This document shows positions 27,108-38,030 of a DNA stretch of 64,000 nucleotides, one piece after another. Position numbers and translations under genes: made by a program. Positions within the stretch are counted from its first letter, which is position 1. Every line of letters starts with the position of its first letter. The stretch is taken from positions 319,685 to 383,684 of the forward strand of contig NZ_JALGBI010000002.1 in NCBI RefSeq assembly GCF_022809125.1, written 5' to 3'. The notes under the pieces were generated by a model. The model was given only the letters and a program-made list of their open reading frames with translations, did not search any database and was not told the origin of the DNA. The stretch comes from Variovorax terrae (GTDB taxonomy: Bacteria; Pseudomonadota; Gammaproteobacteria; Burkholderiales; Burkholderiaceae_C).

Positions 27108-27563
27108 GTGAGCAAGAACCCCCTTCTCCAGAACGACCCCGTAATCCGCGTCAGCATCACAGAGCTGATCGACGACTTCTTCGGCCGCGTTGACCGTGGC
27201 GAGTCTGTGGCCGACTTGCTGGCCGAGCAAGCCATATTCAAGACGCCGCAGCGCTACGCCGAAGGCCGGCAGGGCGTCGCCAACCTGCTGCTCGAGCTCG
27301 CCCAGATGCGGCGCGAAAAGGGACGCGAGGCCCGGCACTTCGGCAGCAACATCAAGATCGACAGCCTGGGAGACAACCAGTACCGCGTCAGATCGCTTGT
27401 GGTCGTTATCGCCCTGGACTCGGGCGCCGCTCGGAAGGGCGTCCTCAACATGGGCGACCACGACGACATCGTCGCCTTCGACGAGAGCGGCCGCTGCCAC
27501 TTCGTCAAGCGGACGATGACACCCGTATTGCAACTCGAACTGAACGCGCCCGCGGCTCAATGA
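27108..27563 (+). CDS. SnoaL-like (NTF2-fold) protein A
   Basis: A 151-residue protein from the GTG at 27108. An N-terminal helix (SITELIDDFFGRVDRGE) and a following beta-rich part with GRQGVANLLLELAQMRR and RHFGSNIKID fit the NTF2/SnoaL fold. The stop overlaps the next SnoaL-like gene by 4 bases. Function unknown; such pairs can be hydratases, isomerases or dehydratases in catabolic pathways. Confidence 0.7.
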   Translation: MSKNPLLQNDPVIRVSITELIDDFFGRVDRGESVADLLAEQAIFKTPQRYAEGRQGVANLLLELAQMRREKGREARHFGSNIKIDSLGDNQYRVRSLVVVIALDSGAARKGVLNMGDHDDIVAFDESGRCHFVKRTMTPVLQLELNAPAAQ

Positions 27564-27973
27564 GTGGCATAGACGTTTTCGCTATCCAGCGGCTGATCAG
27601 CGATTTCGCCTGGGCGGCGGACCGGTGCCTCGCGGCGGAGCTCTCGGAGCTATTTCTCCCCGATGGGACACTGACGGTCAACGAGCTGAAGCTCCATGGC
27701 CGCGCTGAGATCGAGCAGGACTGTCGGCATCGCTTCGCAAGCCCCCAGAGGAAGACGCGGCACGCACTGTCGAACTTGCGTATCGATGCGCTGGGCGACG
27801 GTGCGTATGCAGGGACAGCGGTGCAGCTGACCTTCGAGTCATCCGGCTCCGATCAGCCCGTCCGACTGCGGGTGAGTGACGTGCTGGACCGGTTCGAACA
27901 AGACCCGCAGGGGCGCTGGCGGTTCAGGAGCAGGACGATTGAGCGCCAGATGGCCCTTTTGATTCCCGCCTGA
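27560..27973 (+). CDS. SnoaL-like (NTF2-fold) protein B
   Basis: A 137-residue SnoaL-like protein. The start IDVFAIQRLISDFAWAAD and the segment ELFLPDGTLTVNELKLHGRAEI are typical of the family, as is RTRHALSNLRID-like sequence later (KTRHALSNLRID). ATG 27560 overlaps the stop of protein A. The two are related only in fold and may form a heteromer. It is the last gene of the TetR-linked group. Confidence 0.75.
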   Translation: MSGIDVFAIQRLISDFAWAADRCLAAELSELFLPDGTLTVNELKLHGRAEIEQDCRHRFASPQRKTRHALSNLRIDALGDGAYAGTAVQLTFESSGSDQPVRLRVSDVLDRFEQDPQGRWRFRSRTIERQMALLIPA

Positions 27974-28154
27974 AGCTGTCCCCGGGCCGATCAGCCTCTT
28001 TCGCGGCCACGCGCCGTTGCGCCGGCGAGATGCGAGCTTTGTGAAGTTTCGTCGGCCTGGCCCAAGAGATTGCCTTGCAGCCGCGGCGCGAACGGCCGCA
28101 TCCAAGCGCAAGACCCGGAGTGCATGAACCGCCGGCGATGGCTACAGTCACACC

Positions 28155-28385
28155 ATGGTTGAACAACACATCGCCGGAAGGCCGGTGTGCATCATGGTCC
28201 GGAACCATGAAGCACGTGTGGCCGCCACCCTGGCCGATTCTTTCCGGGCCACCGTGATCGCGGTGCATCACCAGCCGGTGCAGGGCGCGCGGGGCGTCTA
28301 CCGGGCCAACCTGCGGCATGGCGTCAGCCGCGTCCGCTTGGGTCGCCGGCACATGGCGGGCATCATCTTCCACGATGCCGCATGA
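28155..28385 (+). CDS. Small hypothetical protein upstream of alkB
   Basis: An open frame of 76 residues, rich in Arg, His and Val, with no recognised motif and no clear ribosome site. It ends 10 bases before alkB. It may be a real small gene in the alkB transcript or a chance frame. The preceding 181 bases (27974-28154) show nothing convincing. Confidence 0.35.
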   Translation: MVEQHIAGRPVCIMVRNHEARVAATLADSFRATVIAVHHQPVQGARGVYRANLRHGVSRVRLGRRHMAGIIFHDAA

Positions 28386-28395
28386 GAGGCCGCAC

Positions 28396-29043
28396 ATGAC
28401 GATGGATCTGTTCGAGCCCGATGGCAGCGCGCAGCGGGAGTCGCTGGGGCCGGGCGCCTTCGTGCTGCGCCGAGGCGCCTTGCCGGACGAGGCTGCGCTG
28501 CTGTCAGCCGTGCACGAGTTGCTGGCCCGCGCCCCGCTGAGGCACATGGTCACGCCGGGCGGGCGGCCGATGTCGGTTGCCACGAGCAACTGCGGCGCCC
28601 TGGGCTGGGTGAGCGATCTGGCAGGGTACCGCTACGTGGACCGCGATCCCCGAAGCGGCCTGGCCTGGCCGAGCCTGCCGGCCTCGTGGCTGCGGCTGGC
28701 CGGGCGGGCTGCCGCCGAGGCGGGTTTCGAGGGCTTCATCCCCGATGCCTGTCTGATCAACCGCTATGAGCCGGGGGCCCGGCTGTCTCTGCACCAGGAC
28801 CGGGACGAGCGGGACCACACTGCACCCATCGTGTCGGTGTCGCTCGGGCTGCCGGCTGTTTTCCTGTTTGGCGGCCTGGCCAGAACGGACCGGGCCACGC
28901 GCGTGCCGCTGGCGCATGGCGACATCGTGGTGTGGGGCGGGCCGGCCCGGCTGCGCTACCACGGCGTGCTGCCGCTGCAGCCCGGCCACCATCCCTTGCT
29001 GGGGAACTACCGCATCAACCTGACACTGCGCCGGGCAGGGTAG
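28396..29043 (+). CDS. alkB: AlkB family alpha-ketoglutarate-dependent dioxygenase
   Basis: A 215-residue Fe(II)/2-oxoglutarate dioxygenase that removes alkyl groups from DNA or RNA bases. The iron ligands are visible as H-x-D in LHQDRDE and the later histidine in LRYHGVLPL. The 2-oxoglutarate-binding arginines are in RINLTLRR at the C-terminus. VSVSLGLPAVFLFGG is typical. Length matches E. coli AlkB. There is no Ada-type regulator nearby. Confidence 0.95.
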   Translation: MTMDLFEPDGSAQRESLGPGAFVLRRGALPDEAALLSAVHELLARAPLRHMVTPGGRPMSVATSNCGALGWVSDLAGYRYVDRDPRSGLAWPSLPASWLRLAGRAAAEAGFEGFIPDACLINRYEPGARLSLHQDRDERDHTAPIVSVSLGLPAVFLFGGLARTDRATRVPLAHGDIVVWGGPARLRYHGVLPLQPGHHPLLGNYRINLTLRRAG

Positions 29044-29118
29044 GGGCGCCGTTCCTGTTGCAATTGCTTGCGTCTGGGCGGGGCGCCCCGCGAGCCGCCT
29101 CATCGTTATCATGCCGTC

Positions 29119-30528
29119 ATGATTCTCCGGATTGTTTCGTGGCACGAGGCGCTGGTGCAGATGGGGCGGGCGGCTCTTGTGTGGCTGGCGGGCTGGTGGC
29201 GCATCGTGCATTTCGGCGCGCTGATCATCGTGCTGGCGCTCTCGCCTTCGAGCTACAGCCGGGGCAACCGGCAGGCGCTGGCGCGCCACATGTACCTGGA
29301 CACGGCGCCCATCCTGCTCTGGTTCACCGTGCTGTGCGCGCTGATCAGCCTGGTGCTGACACGCATCGTGGTGGTCACAGCGCTGAGCTACGGCCTGTCG
29401 CAGTACGCGCTCGAGATGGTGATCCGCGTGCTGGTGCTGGAGCTGATTCCCCTGACCGCGGCGCTGTTCGTGGCCCTGCGCTGCACCATTCCCAATGGCG
29501 CCGAGCTGTCGGCCATGCGCCGCCGCGGCGAACTCGAGGCGCTGCGCCGCCAGGGCCTGGACCCGGTGCGCCGCGAACTGCTGCCGCGCGTGGTGGCGGG
29601 CATCTTTTCCACGGTGATGTTGGCCGCGCTGCTGCTGCTGTTCATGCTGCTGCTGGTGTGCGGCTCCACGCTCTACCTGCTGTACGCGCGCGGCGCGTTC
29701 GAGCCCACCCAGGAGCTGGTGCTGGTGGCCGATGACTCCGAGGGCGTGGTGGTCGGCATGGACCTGACGTTCTCGGGATTCCCGATCGGCCGCGTGCGCC
29801 GCATCGAGTTGTCCGAAGAGGGCAATGCCCGCATCCTCATCGACGTGCCGAAGAAGGACGCGCACTGGCTGCGCCAGTCCAGCATCTTCACGCTGGTGCG
29901 GGGCCTGGTGGGCGGCACGAACATCCGCGCCTTCACCGGCATGCTCACGGATCCGCCGCTGCCCGACGGAGCGGTGCGCCCGGTGCTGCGCGGCGACACC
30001 ACGGCGGAGATTCCCCAACTGGTGGCGGCGGCGAAGGAATTGATTCAGAACCTCAATGCCCTGACGGCCAAGGACAGCCCGCTCGACGCCAGCCTCGGCA
30101 ATGTGCAGGCCGTGACCGAGAAGCTCAAGGGCCCGCAAGGCGCGCTCGGCGTGCTGCTGGGCAACGAGGCGGACACCCGCAAGCTGATGACCACGCTGGA
30201 CCGCACCAATGCGCTGCTGGCCCGCGTGGACGGGCTGGCCGCGAGGGCCGACACCCAGGTGTTCGGGCCGGGCGGCGTGATGCCGGAGACCCGGGCCACC
30301 ATCGTGCAGCTCAACACCTTGCTTGGCGAGGCCCGCACCAGCCTGAAGAAGGTGGATGCCGTGCTGCAGGATGCGCAGGCCGTGAGCGCCAATGCGCGCG
30401 ACGCAAGCGCCGACCTCGGCGCGCTGCGTGCCGAGGTGGAGGTCAACCTGCGCAAGGTCGAGGGCCTGGTCAACGAAGTCAACCGCAAATGGCCCTTCGC
30501 GCGCGACACGGAGTTGAAGCTGCCATGA
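29119..30528 (+). CDS. Chimeric MlaE-type permease / MlaD-type MCE protein
   Basis: A 469-residue protein whose two parts normally belong to different genes of a lipid (Mla-type) ABC transporter. Residues 1 to about 167 are the N-terminal part of an MlaE-type permease, ending near LPRVVAGIFSTVM. From about residue 172 there is a membrane helix (FMLLLVCGSTLYLLYARGAF), then an MCE domain (GMDLTFSGFPIGRVRRIEL) and a long helical tail. The permease C-terminus, the MlaF-type ATPase gene and the MCE start are missing. A CTG-repeat run at 29627-29640 marks the join. The lipoprotein gene follows with a 4-base overlap. Confidence 0.8.
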   Translation: MILRIVSWHEALVQMGRAALVWLAGWWRIVHFGALIIVLALSPSSYSRGNRQALARHMYLDTAPILLWFTVLCALISLVLTRIVVVTALSYGLSQYALEMVIRVLVLELIPLTAALFVALRCTIPNGAELSAMRRRGELEALRRQGLDPVRRELLPRVVAGIFSTVMLAALLLLFMLLLVCGSTLYLLYARGAFEPTQELVLVADDSEGVVVGMDLTFSGFPIGRVRRIELSEEGNARILIDVPKKDAHWLRQSSIFTLVRGLVGGTNIRAFTGMLTDPPLPDGAVRPVLRGDTTAEIPQLVAAAKELIQNLNALTAKDSPLDASLGNVQAVTEKLKGPQGALGVLLGNEADTRKLMTTLDRTNALLARVDGLAARADTQVFGPGGVMPETRATIVQLNTLLGEARTSLKKVDAVLQDAQAVSANARDASADLGALRAEVEVNLRKVEGLVNEVNRKWPFARDTELKLP

Positions 30529-31205
30529 CGAGCCTGACCTTCCTGGCTCCCAGGATGAGGCGCGCGTTGCCGGCGGCGCTGGCCCTGCTGCTCGGGGCCT
30601 GTGCGGGCCATCCGCCGGCGCCCGACTGGCAGATGAACGCCAAGGGCTCGATGGAGCGCTTCGTCGTGGCGTACTTCGAGGGCGACATGCGTGTGGAAGG
30701 CGCCGAGTTCGCCAAGGCCCGCGCTGAAACCGCCCGCACGGGCCGGGTGGAACTGGTCGCCCGCGTGGAGCTATTGCGCTGCGCCAGCCGCGTGGCCAGT
30801 CTCGTGGTGGAGCCTTGCGCCGGTTTCGAGACGCTGCGCCAGGACGCGCCAGCGGCCGAGCGCGCCTATGCCGACTATCTGGCCGCGCAACTGCGGCCGC
30901 AAGACATCGGCCTGCTGCCCGAAGCCCAGCGCGGCGCCGCGTCGGCCGCGGCCAATGCGGCCACGCTGCAGGCCATTGCCGATCCGCTGTCCCGGTTGGT
31001 GGCGGCTGGCGTGCTGTTCCAGGCCGGCCGCGCCAGCCCGGCGATGATCGCCGTGGCGGCGGACACCGCTTCGGCCCAGGGCTGGCAACGGCCCCTGCTG
31101 GCGTGGCTGATGGTGCAGGCGAGGCTGGCCGAGCAGGCGGGCGACACGGCAGAAGCCGCGCGCCTGCACCGGCGCATCGACCTGGTGCAGGGCCGGCCGG
31201 GCTGA
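30525..31205 (+). CDS. Predicted lipoprotein of the MCE transporter locus
   Basis: A 226-residue protein with a signal ending in lipobox LGAC, then an Ala-rich helical region. No named domain was recognised. Its ATG overlaps the stop of the chimeric MCE protein, so it probably belongs to the same lipid-transport system as an envelope accessory protein. Confidence 0.7.
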   Translation: MTSLTFLAPRMRRALPAALALLLGACAGHPPAPDWQMNAKGSMERFVVAYFEGDMRVEGAEFAKARAETARTGRVELVARVELLRCASRVASLVVEPCAGFETLRQDAPAAERAYADYLAAQLRPQDIGLLPEAQRGAASAAANAATLQAIADPLSRLVAAGVLFQAGRASPAMIAVAADTASAQGWQRPLLAWLMVQARLAEQAGDTAEAARLHRRIDLVQGRPG

Positions 31206-31228
31206 ACGCCCGATTCGCCACGACCCGT

Positions 31229-31768
31229 ATGCGTGCCGCGCCGCTGCTGTTCCTGCTGCGCCGTCTTGCCTGCGGCCTCGCGGTGCTGGGCGCTGCGCTG
31301 CCCGCCTGGGCCCAGGCCTTGTGGGGCGCCGCCGCCTATGGCATGACCGAGGCCGAATTGCAGGCGGCGCTGCCCGCCGTGCAGCGCCTGCGCAAGCCCG
31401 AGCGCCTGGCAGGCGGCACGCGCGGCTTGTGGGTGCTGCCCGAAACCCCGCTGGCCGGCGCGTCGTTCGAGACGGTGTTCTATTTCAACAAGAACCGGCA
31501 GTTGCAGCAGGTGGAGCAACGCCTCGCCGCCCCACAGCCGCAGTGCGGGACGAAGCCGGTGTTCGAGGAACTGGTGGCTTCGCTGCGGCAGCTGCATGGG
31601 CCGGAACTGGCGGCCGGCGACAGGCCCGACGGCGGACCGGCCTCCAGCGTGGCCTCCTGGGTGGCCGGCGATCTGGACATCATCGCGAGCCACACCGAGG
31701 CGGCCAGCCGCTGCGCCATCCGGGTGATCTACAAGCCGCGCCTGCTCAAGGACGCGAGCGAGCTGTAG
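31229..31768 (+). CDS. Hypothetical secreted protein
   Basis: A 179-residue protein with an N-terminal signal peptide (about 30 residues, ending PAWAQ). The mature part begins [20 protein letters not shown] and contains [18 protein letters not shown], a pattern seen in small periplasmic proteins of unknown role. It lies 23 bases after the lipoprotein gene and before queC. Confidence 0.7.
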   Translation: MRAAPLLFLLRRLACGLAVLGAALPAWAQALWGAAAYGMTEAELQAALPAVQRLRKPERLAGGTRGLWVLPETPLAGASFETVFYFNKNRQLQQVEQRLAAPQPQCGTKPVFEELVASLRQLHGPELAAGDRPDGGPASSVASWVAGDLDIIASHTEAASRCAIRVIYKPRLLKDASEL

Positions 31769-31835
31769 CACCGGCCGGCGCGGCCGCTGGCCGGGCGCGG
31801 CACAATCGGGACGGGATACGCACCCCGTTCACGCC

Positions 31836-32552
31836 ATGCACACCACCGCTCTCGTTCTTTTTTCCGGAGGCCAGGACTCCACCACCTGCCTGGCCCAGGC
31901 GCTTTCGAAATATGAGCGCGTGGAAACGGTGGCCTTCGACTACCGCCAGCGCCACAGCGTGGAACTGCAGGCGCGGCTGGCCGTGCTGGCGCAGATCCGG
32001 CAGCAGTTTCCCCAGTGGGCGCCGCGGCTGGGCGAGGACCATCTGCTGGATCTGGCCGTGCTGGGCCAGGTCAGCGAGACCTCCCTTACGCGCGACATGG
32101 CGTTCAGGATGGAGGAGGGCGGGCTGCCCAATACCTTCGTGCCGGGGCGCAACCTGCTGTTCCTCACGCTGGCCGCGGCGCTGGCCTACCGCCGCGGGCT
32201 GGAGGTGATCGTCACCGGCGTGTGCGAGACCGATTTCTCGGGCTACCCCGACTGCCGCGACGACACCATGAAGGCCATGCAGCTGGCGCTGTCGCTGGGC
32301 ATGGACCGCCGCTTCCTGATCGAGACCCCGCTGATGTGGATCGACAAGGCCGCCACCTGGCGCATGGCCCATGATCTCGGCGGCCCGGCGCTGGTGGCAC
32401 TGATCGTCGAGCACACCCACACCTGCTACCTGGGCGACCGCGAGCATCGCCAGGCCTGGGGCTATGGCTGCGGCCGGTGCCCGGCCTGCGAGCTGCGCGC
32501 GCGGGGCTGGGAGCGTTACGTCGCCGCCGCGCCGACGCCCCCATTGCCATGA
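31836..32552 (+). CDS. queC: 7-cyano-7-deazaguanine synthase
   Basis: A 238-residue QueC enzyme, which converts 7-carboxy-7-deazaguanine to preQ0 with ATP and ammonia in queuosine synthesis. The ATP-pyrophosphatase loop [12 protein letters not shown] is at the N-terminus and [13 protein letters not shown] in the middle. The zinc-binding cysteines are near the C-terminus (TCYLG, then [11 protein letters not shown]). Length is normal. No other queuosine gene is in the window. Confidence 0.95.
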   Translation: MHTTALVLFSGGQDSTTCLAQALSKYERVETVAFDYRQRHSVELQARLAVLAQIRQQFPQWAPRLGEDHLLDLAVLGQVSETSLTRDMAFRMEEGGLPNTFVPGRNLLFLTLAAALAYRRGLEVIVTGVCETDFSGYPDCRDDTMKAMQLALSLGMDRRFLIETPLMWIDKAATWRMAHDLGGPALVALIVEHTHTCYLGDREHRQAWGYGCGRCPACELRARGWERYVAAAPTPPLP

Positions 32553-32562
32553 GGCCGGCGGC

Positions 32563-32577
32563 GCCGGGCTCCCCGGC
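32563..32577. terminator. Short hairpin between convergent queC and ABC exporter genes
   Basis: GCCGGG-CTC-CCCGGC fills the 25-base gap between the two stop codons. There is no T-run, so termination by it is uncertain. Confidence 0.3.
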
Positions 32578-34374
32578 TCAGGCCGGGCCTTCTCTGAGCT
32601 GGTAGAGCGCGGCTGCGCCTTCGGGGGATTTCTCCAGGACCCAGCGCCGGTTGTGGAAGCTCGCCACGCCGGGGCGGTGTGCGATGGAGACCATGGCGCC
32701 GCCGGCGTGCTGCACCTGGGCTCGCAGTTTCTCGTAGACCGCCTGCTCGGTGGCGGCGTCGAGCGCGCTGGTGGCTTCGTCGGCAAACAGCCAGGACGGC
32801 TGCTTGAGCAGCACGCGCGCGATGGCCAGCCGCTGCTGCTCGCCGCCCGAGAGTTTCTGGCCCCAGGCATCCTCGTCATCGAGCCGCCGCGCCAGCTGCG
32901 GCAGCTGCGCGTCAGCCAGCGCATGCTGCAGCGCTTCGTCGCTGTAGCGGGCGGCGGGCTCGGGGTAGGCCAGCGCGTCGCGCAGCCGCCCGTCCGGGAA
33001 ATAGGGGCGCTGCGGGATGAACATGGCATGGCCGGCGAAGCCTTCGGGCCGCTGCACGGAGCCCTGTGCAAACGGCCAGATGCCCGCGAAGGCGCGGAAC
33101 AGCGTGGACTTGCCGCTGCCCGACGGCCCCTGGATCAGCACCGCATCGCCGGGCGCGGCGCTCAACGCCACGCCCGACAGCAGGCGCTCGCCCGTCGGCA
33201 GCCCGAGCGTCAGGTCCCGTGTCTGCAGCGACTGGCCGGGTGCTATCGAATCAATAGCATCCAACGACCGATTCTCCTGGACTGCCGCCGCAATACTCTC
33301 TTCAAAATGGGTCAAACGGTCGGTCGTGGCGCGCCAGCTGGCGAGCGAGCTGTAGTTGTCCACGAACCAGCCCAGCGAGTCCTGCACGCGGCCGAAGGCC
33401 GAGGCGATCTGCATCAGTTCGCCGAGCTGGATGGCGCCGCTGAAGAAGCGCGGCGCCGCCACGATGAAGGGAAACACGACGGCGGCCTGGCCGAAGAAGT
33501 TGGTGAACCACACCAGATTCTTCTGCGCCTTGAGCAGCCGCAGGTAGTTGCCCAGCACGGCGGAGAAGCGCGTGTCGAGCTGCTGGCGCTCGACGGTCTC
33601 GCCGCGGTCCAGCGCGATGGCCTCGCTGTATTCGCGCACCCGCACCATGTGGTGGCGGAAATCGGCCTCGAAGCGCTGCTGCCGGTAGTTCAGGGCGATC
33701 TGCGGGCGGCCGATGTAGTGGGTGGCGATGCTGCCGGCCACGCAGTACAACACGGCCATCCAGACCATGAAGCCCGCGATCTCGTAGGTGCTGCCGTTGA
33801 AGTGGAAGCTGAAGCCGCCGCTCAGGCTCCACAGGATGCCGACGAAGCTCGCCAGCGTGACCACGGCATTGAGCAGGCCCATGCTCAGCCCGATCGTGTA
33901 GCTGGTGAACAGGTTCAGGTCTTCCTGGATGCGCTGGTCGGGGTTGTCGGGCGAGGTGCCGTCCTTGCCCGAGAAGCGCGCCAGTTCGAGCTTGTAGAAC
34001 GCATGGTGCGAGAGCCAGCGCTGCAGGTAGTGCTCGGTCATCCAGGCGCGCCAGCGCATCTCGAGCAGTTGCGTCAGGTAGAAGCGGTAGACCGCGATGA
34101 TGATGTAGGCGAAGGCCAGGTAGCTGAAGCGCCCGAGCTGCTGCCAGAACACCGGCTGGTCCTTGTTCTGCAGGGCGTCGTAGAACACGCGGTTCCAGTC
34201 GTTGAGCTGCACCAGCATGTAGACCGCGGCGAGGTTGAGCACGATGATCGCGGCCAGCAGGCCGCGCGCCTTCCACTTCTGGTCGGACTGGAAGTAGGGC
34301 AGCACCAGCGCCCAGATGCGGCGCGCGGTCTGCGTGAAAGCGGCCAGCCGGCCAGGAGAAGCGGAAGAAGCCAT
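32578..34374 (-). CDS. ABC transporter, fused membrane and ATPase domains (YddA/SbmA-related)
   Basis: A 598-residue half-transporter. Residues about 20-330 are the membrane domain of the ABC_membrane_2 type, with [16 protein letters not shown] as its recognisable motif. About 370-598 form the ATPase, with Walker [12 protein letters not shown] and signature [16 protein letters not shown]. Related proteins are the inner-membrane YddA family and peroxisomal ABCD transporters. ATG 34374 was preferred to an upstream TTG. A GCTAT repeat (33241-33259) is embedded in frame between the domains. Substrate unknown. Confidence 0.9.
   Translation of the reverse strand: MASSASPGRLAAFTQTARRIWALVLPYFQSDQKWKARGLLAAIIVLNLAAVYMLVQLNDWNRVFYDALQNKDQPVFWQQLGRFSYLAFAYIIIAVYRFYLTQLLEMRWRAWMTEHYLQRWLSHHAFYKLELARFSGKDGTSPDNPDQRIQEDLNLFTSYTIGLSMGLLNAVVTLASFVGILWSLSGGFSFHFNGSTYEIAGFMVWMAVLYCVAGSIATHYIGRPQIALNYRQQRFEADFRHHMVRVREYSEAIALDRGETVERQQLDTRFSAVLGNYLRLLKAQKNLVWFTNFFGQAAVVFPFIVAAPRFFSGAIQLGELMQIASAFGRVQDSLGWFVDNYSSLASWRATTDRLTHFEESIAAAVQENRSLDAIDSIAPGQSLQTRDLTLGLPTGERLLSGVALSAAPGDAVLIQGPSGSGKSTLFRAFAGIWPFAQGSVQRPEGFAGHAMFIPQRPYFPDGRLRDALAYPEPAARYSDEALQHALADAQLPQLARRLDDEDAWGQKLSGGEQQRLAIARVLLKQPSWLFADEATSALDAATEQAVYEKLRAQVQHAGGAMVSIAHRPGVASFHNRRWVLEKSPEGAAALYQLREGPA
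33241..33259. repeat. GCTAT-N7-ATAGC repeat, copy 1
   Basis: TGCTAT-CGAATCA-ATAGCA, inside the ABC exporter gene. One of six copies in the window with identical arm and loop lengths. Confidence 0.7.
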
Positions 34375-34474
34375 ACGGAAGAATCCTTGCAAGCGGTGGG
34401 GCCCGTCACGGGTGGCCCCATCGTAGCGGAGGCTGGCTTAAGCGGGGCTGAAATCCCGCGGGGGCCGGGCCCGT

Positions 34475-35371
34475 TCAGCCGGGGTTGCTGATGCCGCTGG
34501 CGACATGGCCGGCCGGCACATGCTCGGCGGCGGAGTCCACGTGGCCGGGCTGGTCGTCGAAGAAGAAGTCGGGCTCGAACTCGCGCAGGAAGGCGCCCTT
34601 GGCCAGGCCGCCGAGGAACATGGCCTCGTCGACCTGGATGTTCCAGTCCATCAGGGTGCGGATTGCGCGCTCGTGGGCCGGCGCACTGCGCGCGGTGACC
34701 AGGGCGGTGCGGATGCGCATGCCCGCGGCGCCGTCCTGCTGCAGCTGGTGCAGCGCCTGCAGCAGCGGCTTGAAGGGGCCGGGCGGCAGCGGCTTGGCGG
34801 CGCGCCGCTTCTCGTGGCTCTGAAAGGCCTCCAGGCCGGCGCGCTGGTAGACCTGCTCGGCCTGGTCGGAAAAGAGCACGGCGTCGCCGTCAAAGGCGAT
34901 GCGCACTTCGTCGGGGTAGCTGCCACTGGCGCGCGCGGCGCCGGTGTGCACCGTGGCCGCGGCAAAGCCCTCGTTGAGCGCGGCGCGCACGTCGGCCGGG
35001 TTGGCCGAGAGGAACAGGTTGGCCTGCAGCGGCCGCAGGTACTTGTAGGGCTCGCGCCCCTTGGTGAACACGCCGCGTTCGAGCTTGAGCTTGCTGGCCT
35101 GGGCCGAGCGGAACACGCGCAGGCCCGACACCGGGTCGTTGCGCGAGAGGATCACCACCTCCACGCGCTTGGCGTCGCCGTTGAAGGCCAGCAGCTTCTT
35201 CACGAGCGAATGCGCCACGCCGGGCTTGGCCGGCTGCTCCAGGCGCTCGAGCTGCAGCTTCATGTAGGCGTGGTCGTCGCTCTGCTCGAAGACGCGGTTC
35301 TCCTCCTCGAAGTCGAACAGCGCGCGCGAGGAGATCGCGACAACGAGCTGGTTGGCGAGCGTGGCAGCCAT
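34475..35371 (-). CDS. 5'-nucleotidase (NT5C1-like family)
   Basis: A 298-residue protein of the cytosolic 5'-nucleotidase family (PF06189-type), which dephosphorylates nucleoside monophosphates. Visible are the start LVVAISSRALFDFEEEN, LSRNDPVSGLRVF, AFDGDAVLFSD (HAD-like aspartates) and a C-terminal EPDFFFDDQ. It starts 3 bases after the gspF stop, so it probably shares the secretion-gene transcript without sharing its function. Confidence 0.88.
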   Translation of the reverse strand: MAATLANQLVVAISSRALFDFEEENRVFEQSDDHAYMKLQLERLEQPAKPGVAHSLVKKLLAFNGDAKRVEVVILSRNDPVSGLRVFRSAQASKLKLERGVFTKGREPYKYLRPLQANLFLSANPADVRAALNEGFAAATVHTGAARASGSYPDEVRIAFDGDAVLFSDQAEQVYQRAGLEAFQSHEKRRAAKPLPPGPFKPLLQALHQLQQDGAAGMRIRTALVTARSAPAHERAIRTLMDWNIQVDEAMFLGGLAKGAFLREFEPDFFFDDQPGHVDSAAEHVPAGHVASGISNPG

Positions 35372-35374
35372 GGC

Positions 35375-36613
35375 CTACCGGACGAACTGGTTGAGCTGGA
35401 TGATCGGCAGCAGCACGGCCAGCACGATCAGCATCACGACCAGGCCCATGGCCACGATCAGCAGCGGCTCCAGGATGGTGGCCAGCTGCATGGCGCGGCG
35501 CTGCACTTCGGTGCTGAGCTGGGTGGCGGCGCGCTGCAGCATCAGCGGCAGCGTGCCGGTCTGTTCGCCGAGCCGGGCAAACATGCCCACCAGCCCGGGA
35601 AAGCGCTTCTTCTGCGCCATGGCCGAGGCCAGCGGCGCGCCCTCGCGCACCAGCACCAGCGCGTCCAGCGCATCGGCGCGCATGGCGCGGTTGGACAGCG
35701 TCTCGGCCGCGGCCTGCAGGGCCTTGAGGATGGGCACGCCGGCGGCCGCCAGCATGGCCAGCGTGCTGGCGAAGCGCGCCGCGTTGTAGCCGCGCGCCAG
35801 CTTGCCCACCAGCGGCAGGTTCAGCCACGCGGCGTCGAATTTCTCGCGGAATGTGTCGATGGTCAAGGCGTAGCGGACGCCGATAGCTATCAAAACTATA
35901 GCAATCAGCATGGCCCAGCCGTAGTGGCGCACGCCGTCGCTGACGGCCAGCATGGCCACCGTCAGCACCGGCAGCGCGCGCTTGGTGCCCGCGAACACGT
36001 TGGCCACCTGCGGCACCACATAGCCCACCAGGAACAGCACGATCACGATGGCCACCATCGTCACGATGGCCGGATAGAGCGCCGCGCCCACCAGCTTGGC
36101 CTTGAGCGCCTGACGCTCTTCGAGGTCGTCCGCCAGGCGTTCCAGCACCAGGCCGAGGTTGCCGCTTTGCTCGCCGGCGCCGATCACGGCGGTGTAGATC
36201 GGCGAGAACTCGCGCGGGTGCTGCGACAGCGCCTTGGCGAAGGCGGCGCCGGCATTGACCTCGGCGCGCAGCGCCGCCACCAGGTTGCGCTGCTTCTCGT
36301 CCTCGGCCTCGTCGGTCAGCGCCGTCAGGGCGCGCTCCAGCGGCAGGCCGGACGACACCAGGCCCGCGAGCTGGCGCGTCCAGATGGCCAGGCCGGTGGT
36401 GCTGAACACGCGCGCGGCGAACAGGGTGCTGTGGAGGCCGAAGCGGCCCTCGTTGGCTGCCTGCGCGCCGCCGGTGGCGACCGGCGCGACCGACAGCGGC
36501 ACCAGCGACTGCGCGCGCAGCAGGCCGCGCGCCGCCTTGGCGGTGTCGGCCTCCATCACGCCCTTGCGGGTCTGGCCCTGGGCGTCGAGTGCTTCGAAGG
36601 AATAGGCGGGCAT
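35375..36613 (-). CDS. gspF: Type II secretion inner-membrane protein GspF
   Basis: A 412-residue polytopic protein of the GspF/PilC family, the inner-membrane platform of the secretion system. The start MPAYSFEALDAQGQ is typical. Two GspF repeats (about residues 75-195 and 275-395) are present, with FSPIYTAVIGAGEQSG between them and FVGMFARLGEQTGTLP-like sequence in the second. Hydrophobic segments flank each repeat. A GCTAT repeat at 35886 lies in frame. It is the last gsp gene of the cluster. Confidence 0.95.
   Translation of the reverse strand: MPAYSFEALDAQGQTRKGVMEADTAKAARGLLRAQSLVPLSVAPVATGGAQAANEGRFGLHSTLFAARVFSTTGLAIWTRQLAGLVSSGLPLERALTALTDEAEDEKQRNLVAALRAEVNAGAAFAKALSQHPREFSPIYTAVIGAGEQSGNLGLVLERLADDLEERQALKAKLVGAALYPAIVTMVAIVIVLFLVGYVVPQVANVFAGTKRALPVLTVAMLAVSDGVRHYGWAMLIAIVLIAIGVRYALTIDTFREKFDAAWLNLPLVGKLARGYNAARFASTLAMLAAAGVPILKALQAAAETLSNRAMRADALDALVLVREGAPLASAMAQKKRFPGLVGMFARLGEQTGTLPLMLQRAATQLSTEVQRRAMQLATILEPLLIVAMGLVVMLIVLAVLLPIIQLNQFVR
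35886..35902. repeat. GCTAT-N7-ATAGC repeat, copy 2
   Basis: GCTAT-CAAAACT-ATAGC, inside gspF, read through in frame. Confidence 0.75.
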
Positions 36614-36629
36614 GGGGCGGACTGCGGGC

Positions 36630-38018
<1,389 letters not shown>

Positions 38019-38030
38019 CGCAGCGGCCTC

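Noticed and set aside
28504..31221. A 905-codon open frame on the minus strand across alkB and the MCE locus
   Set aside because: It runs antisense to well-supported genes, is dominated by Arg, Ala, Gly, Gln and His, and shows no domain. Such frames are expected in this GC-rich DNA.
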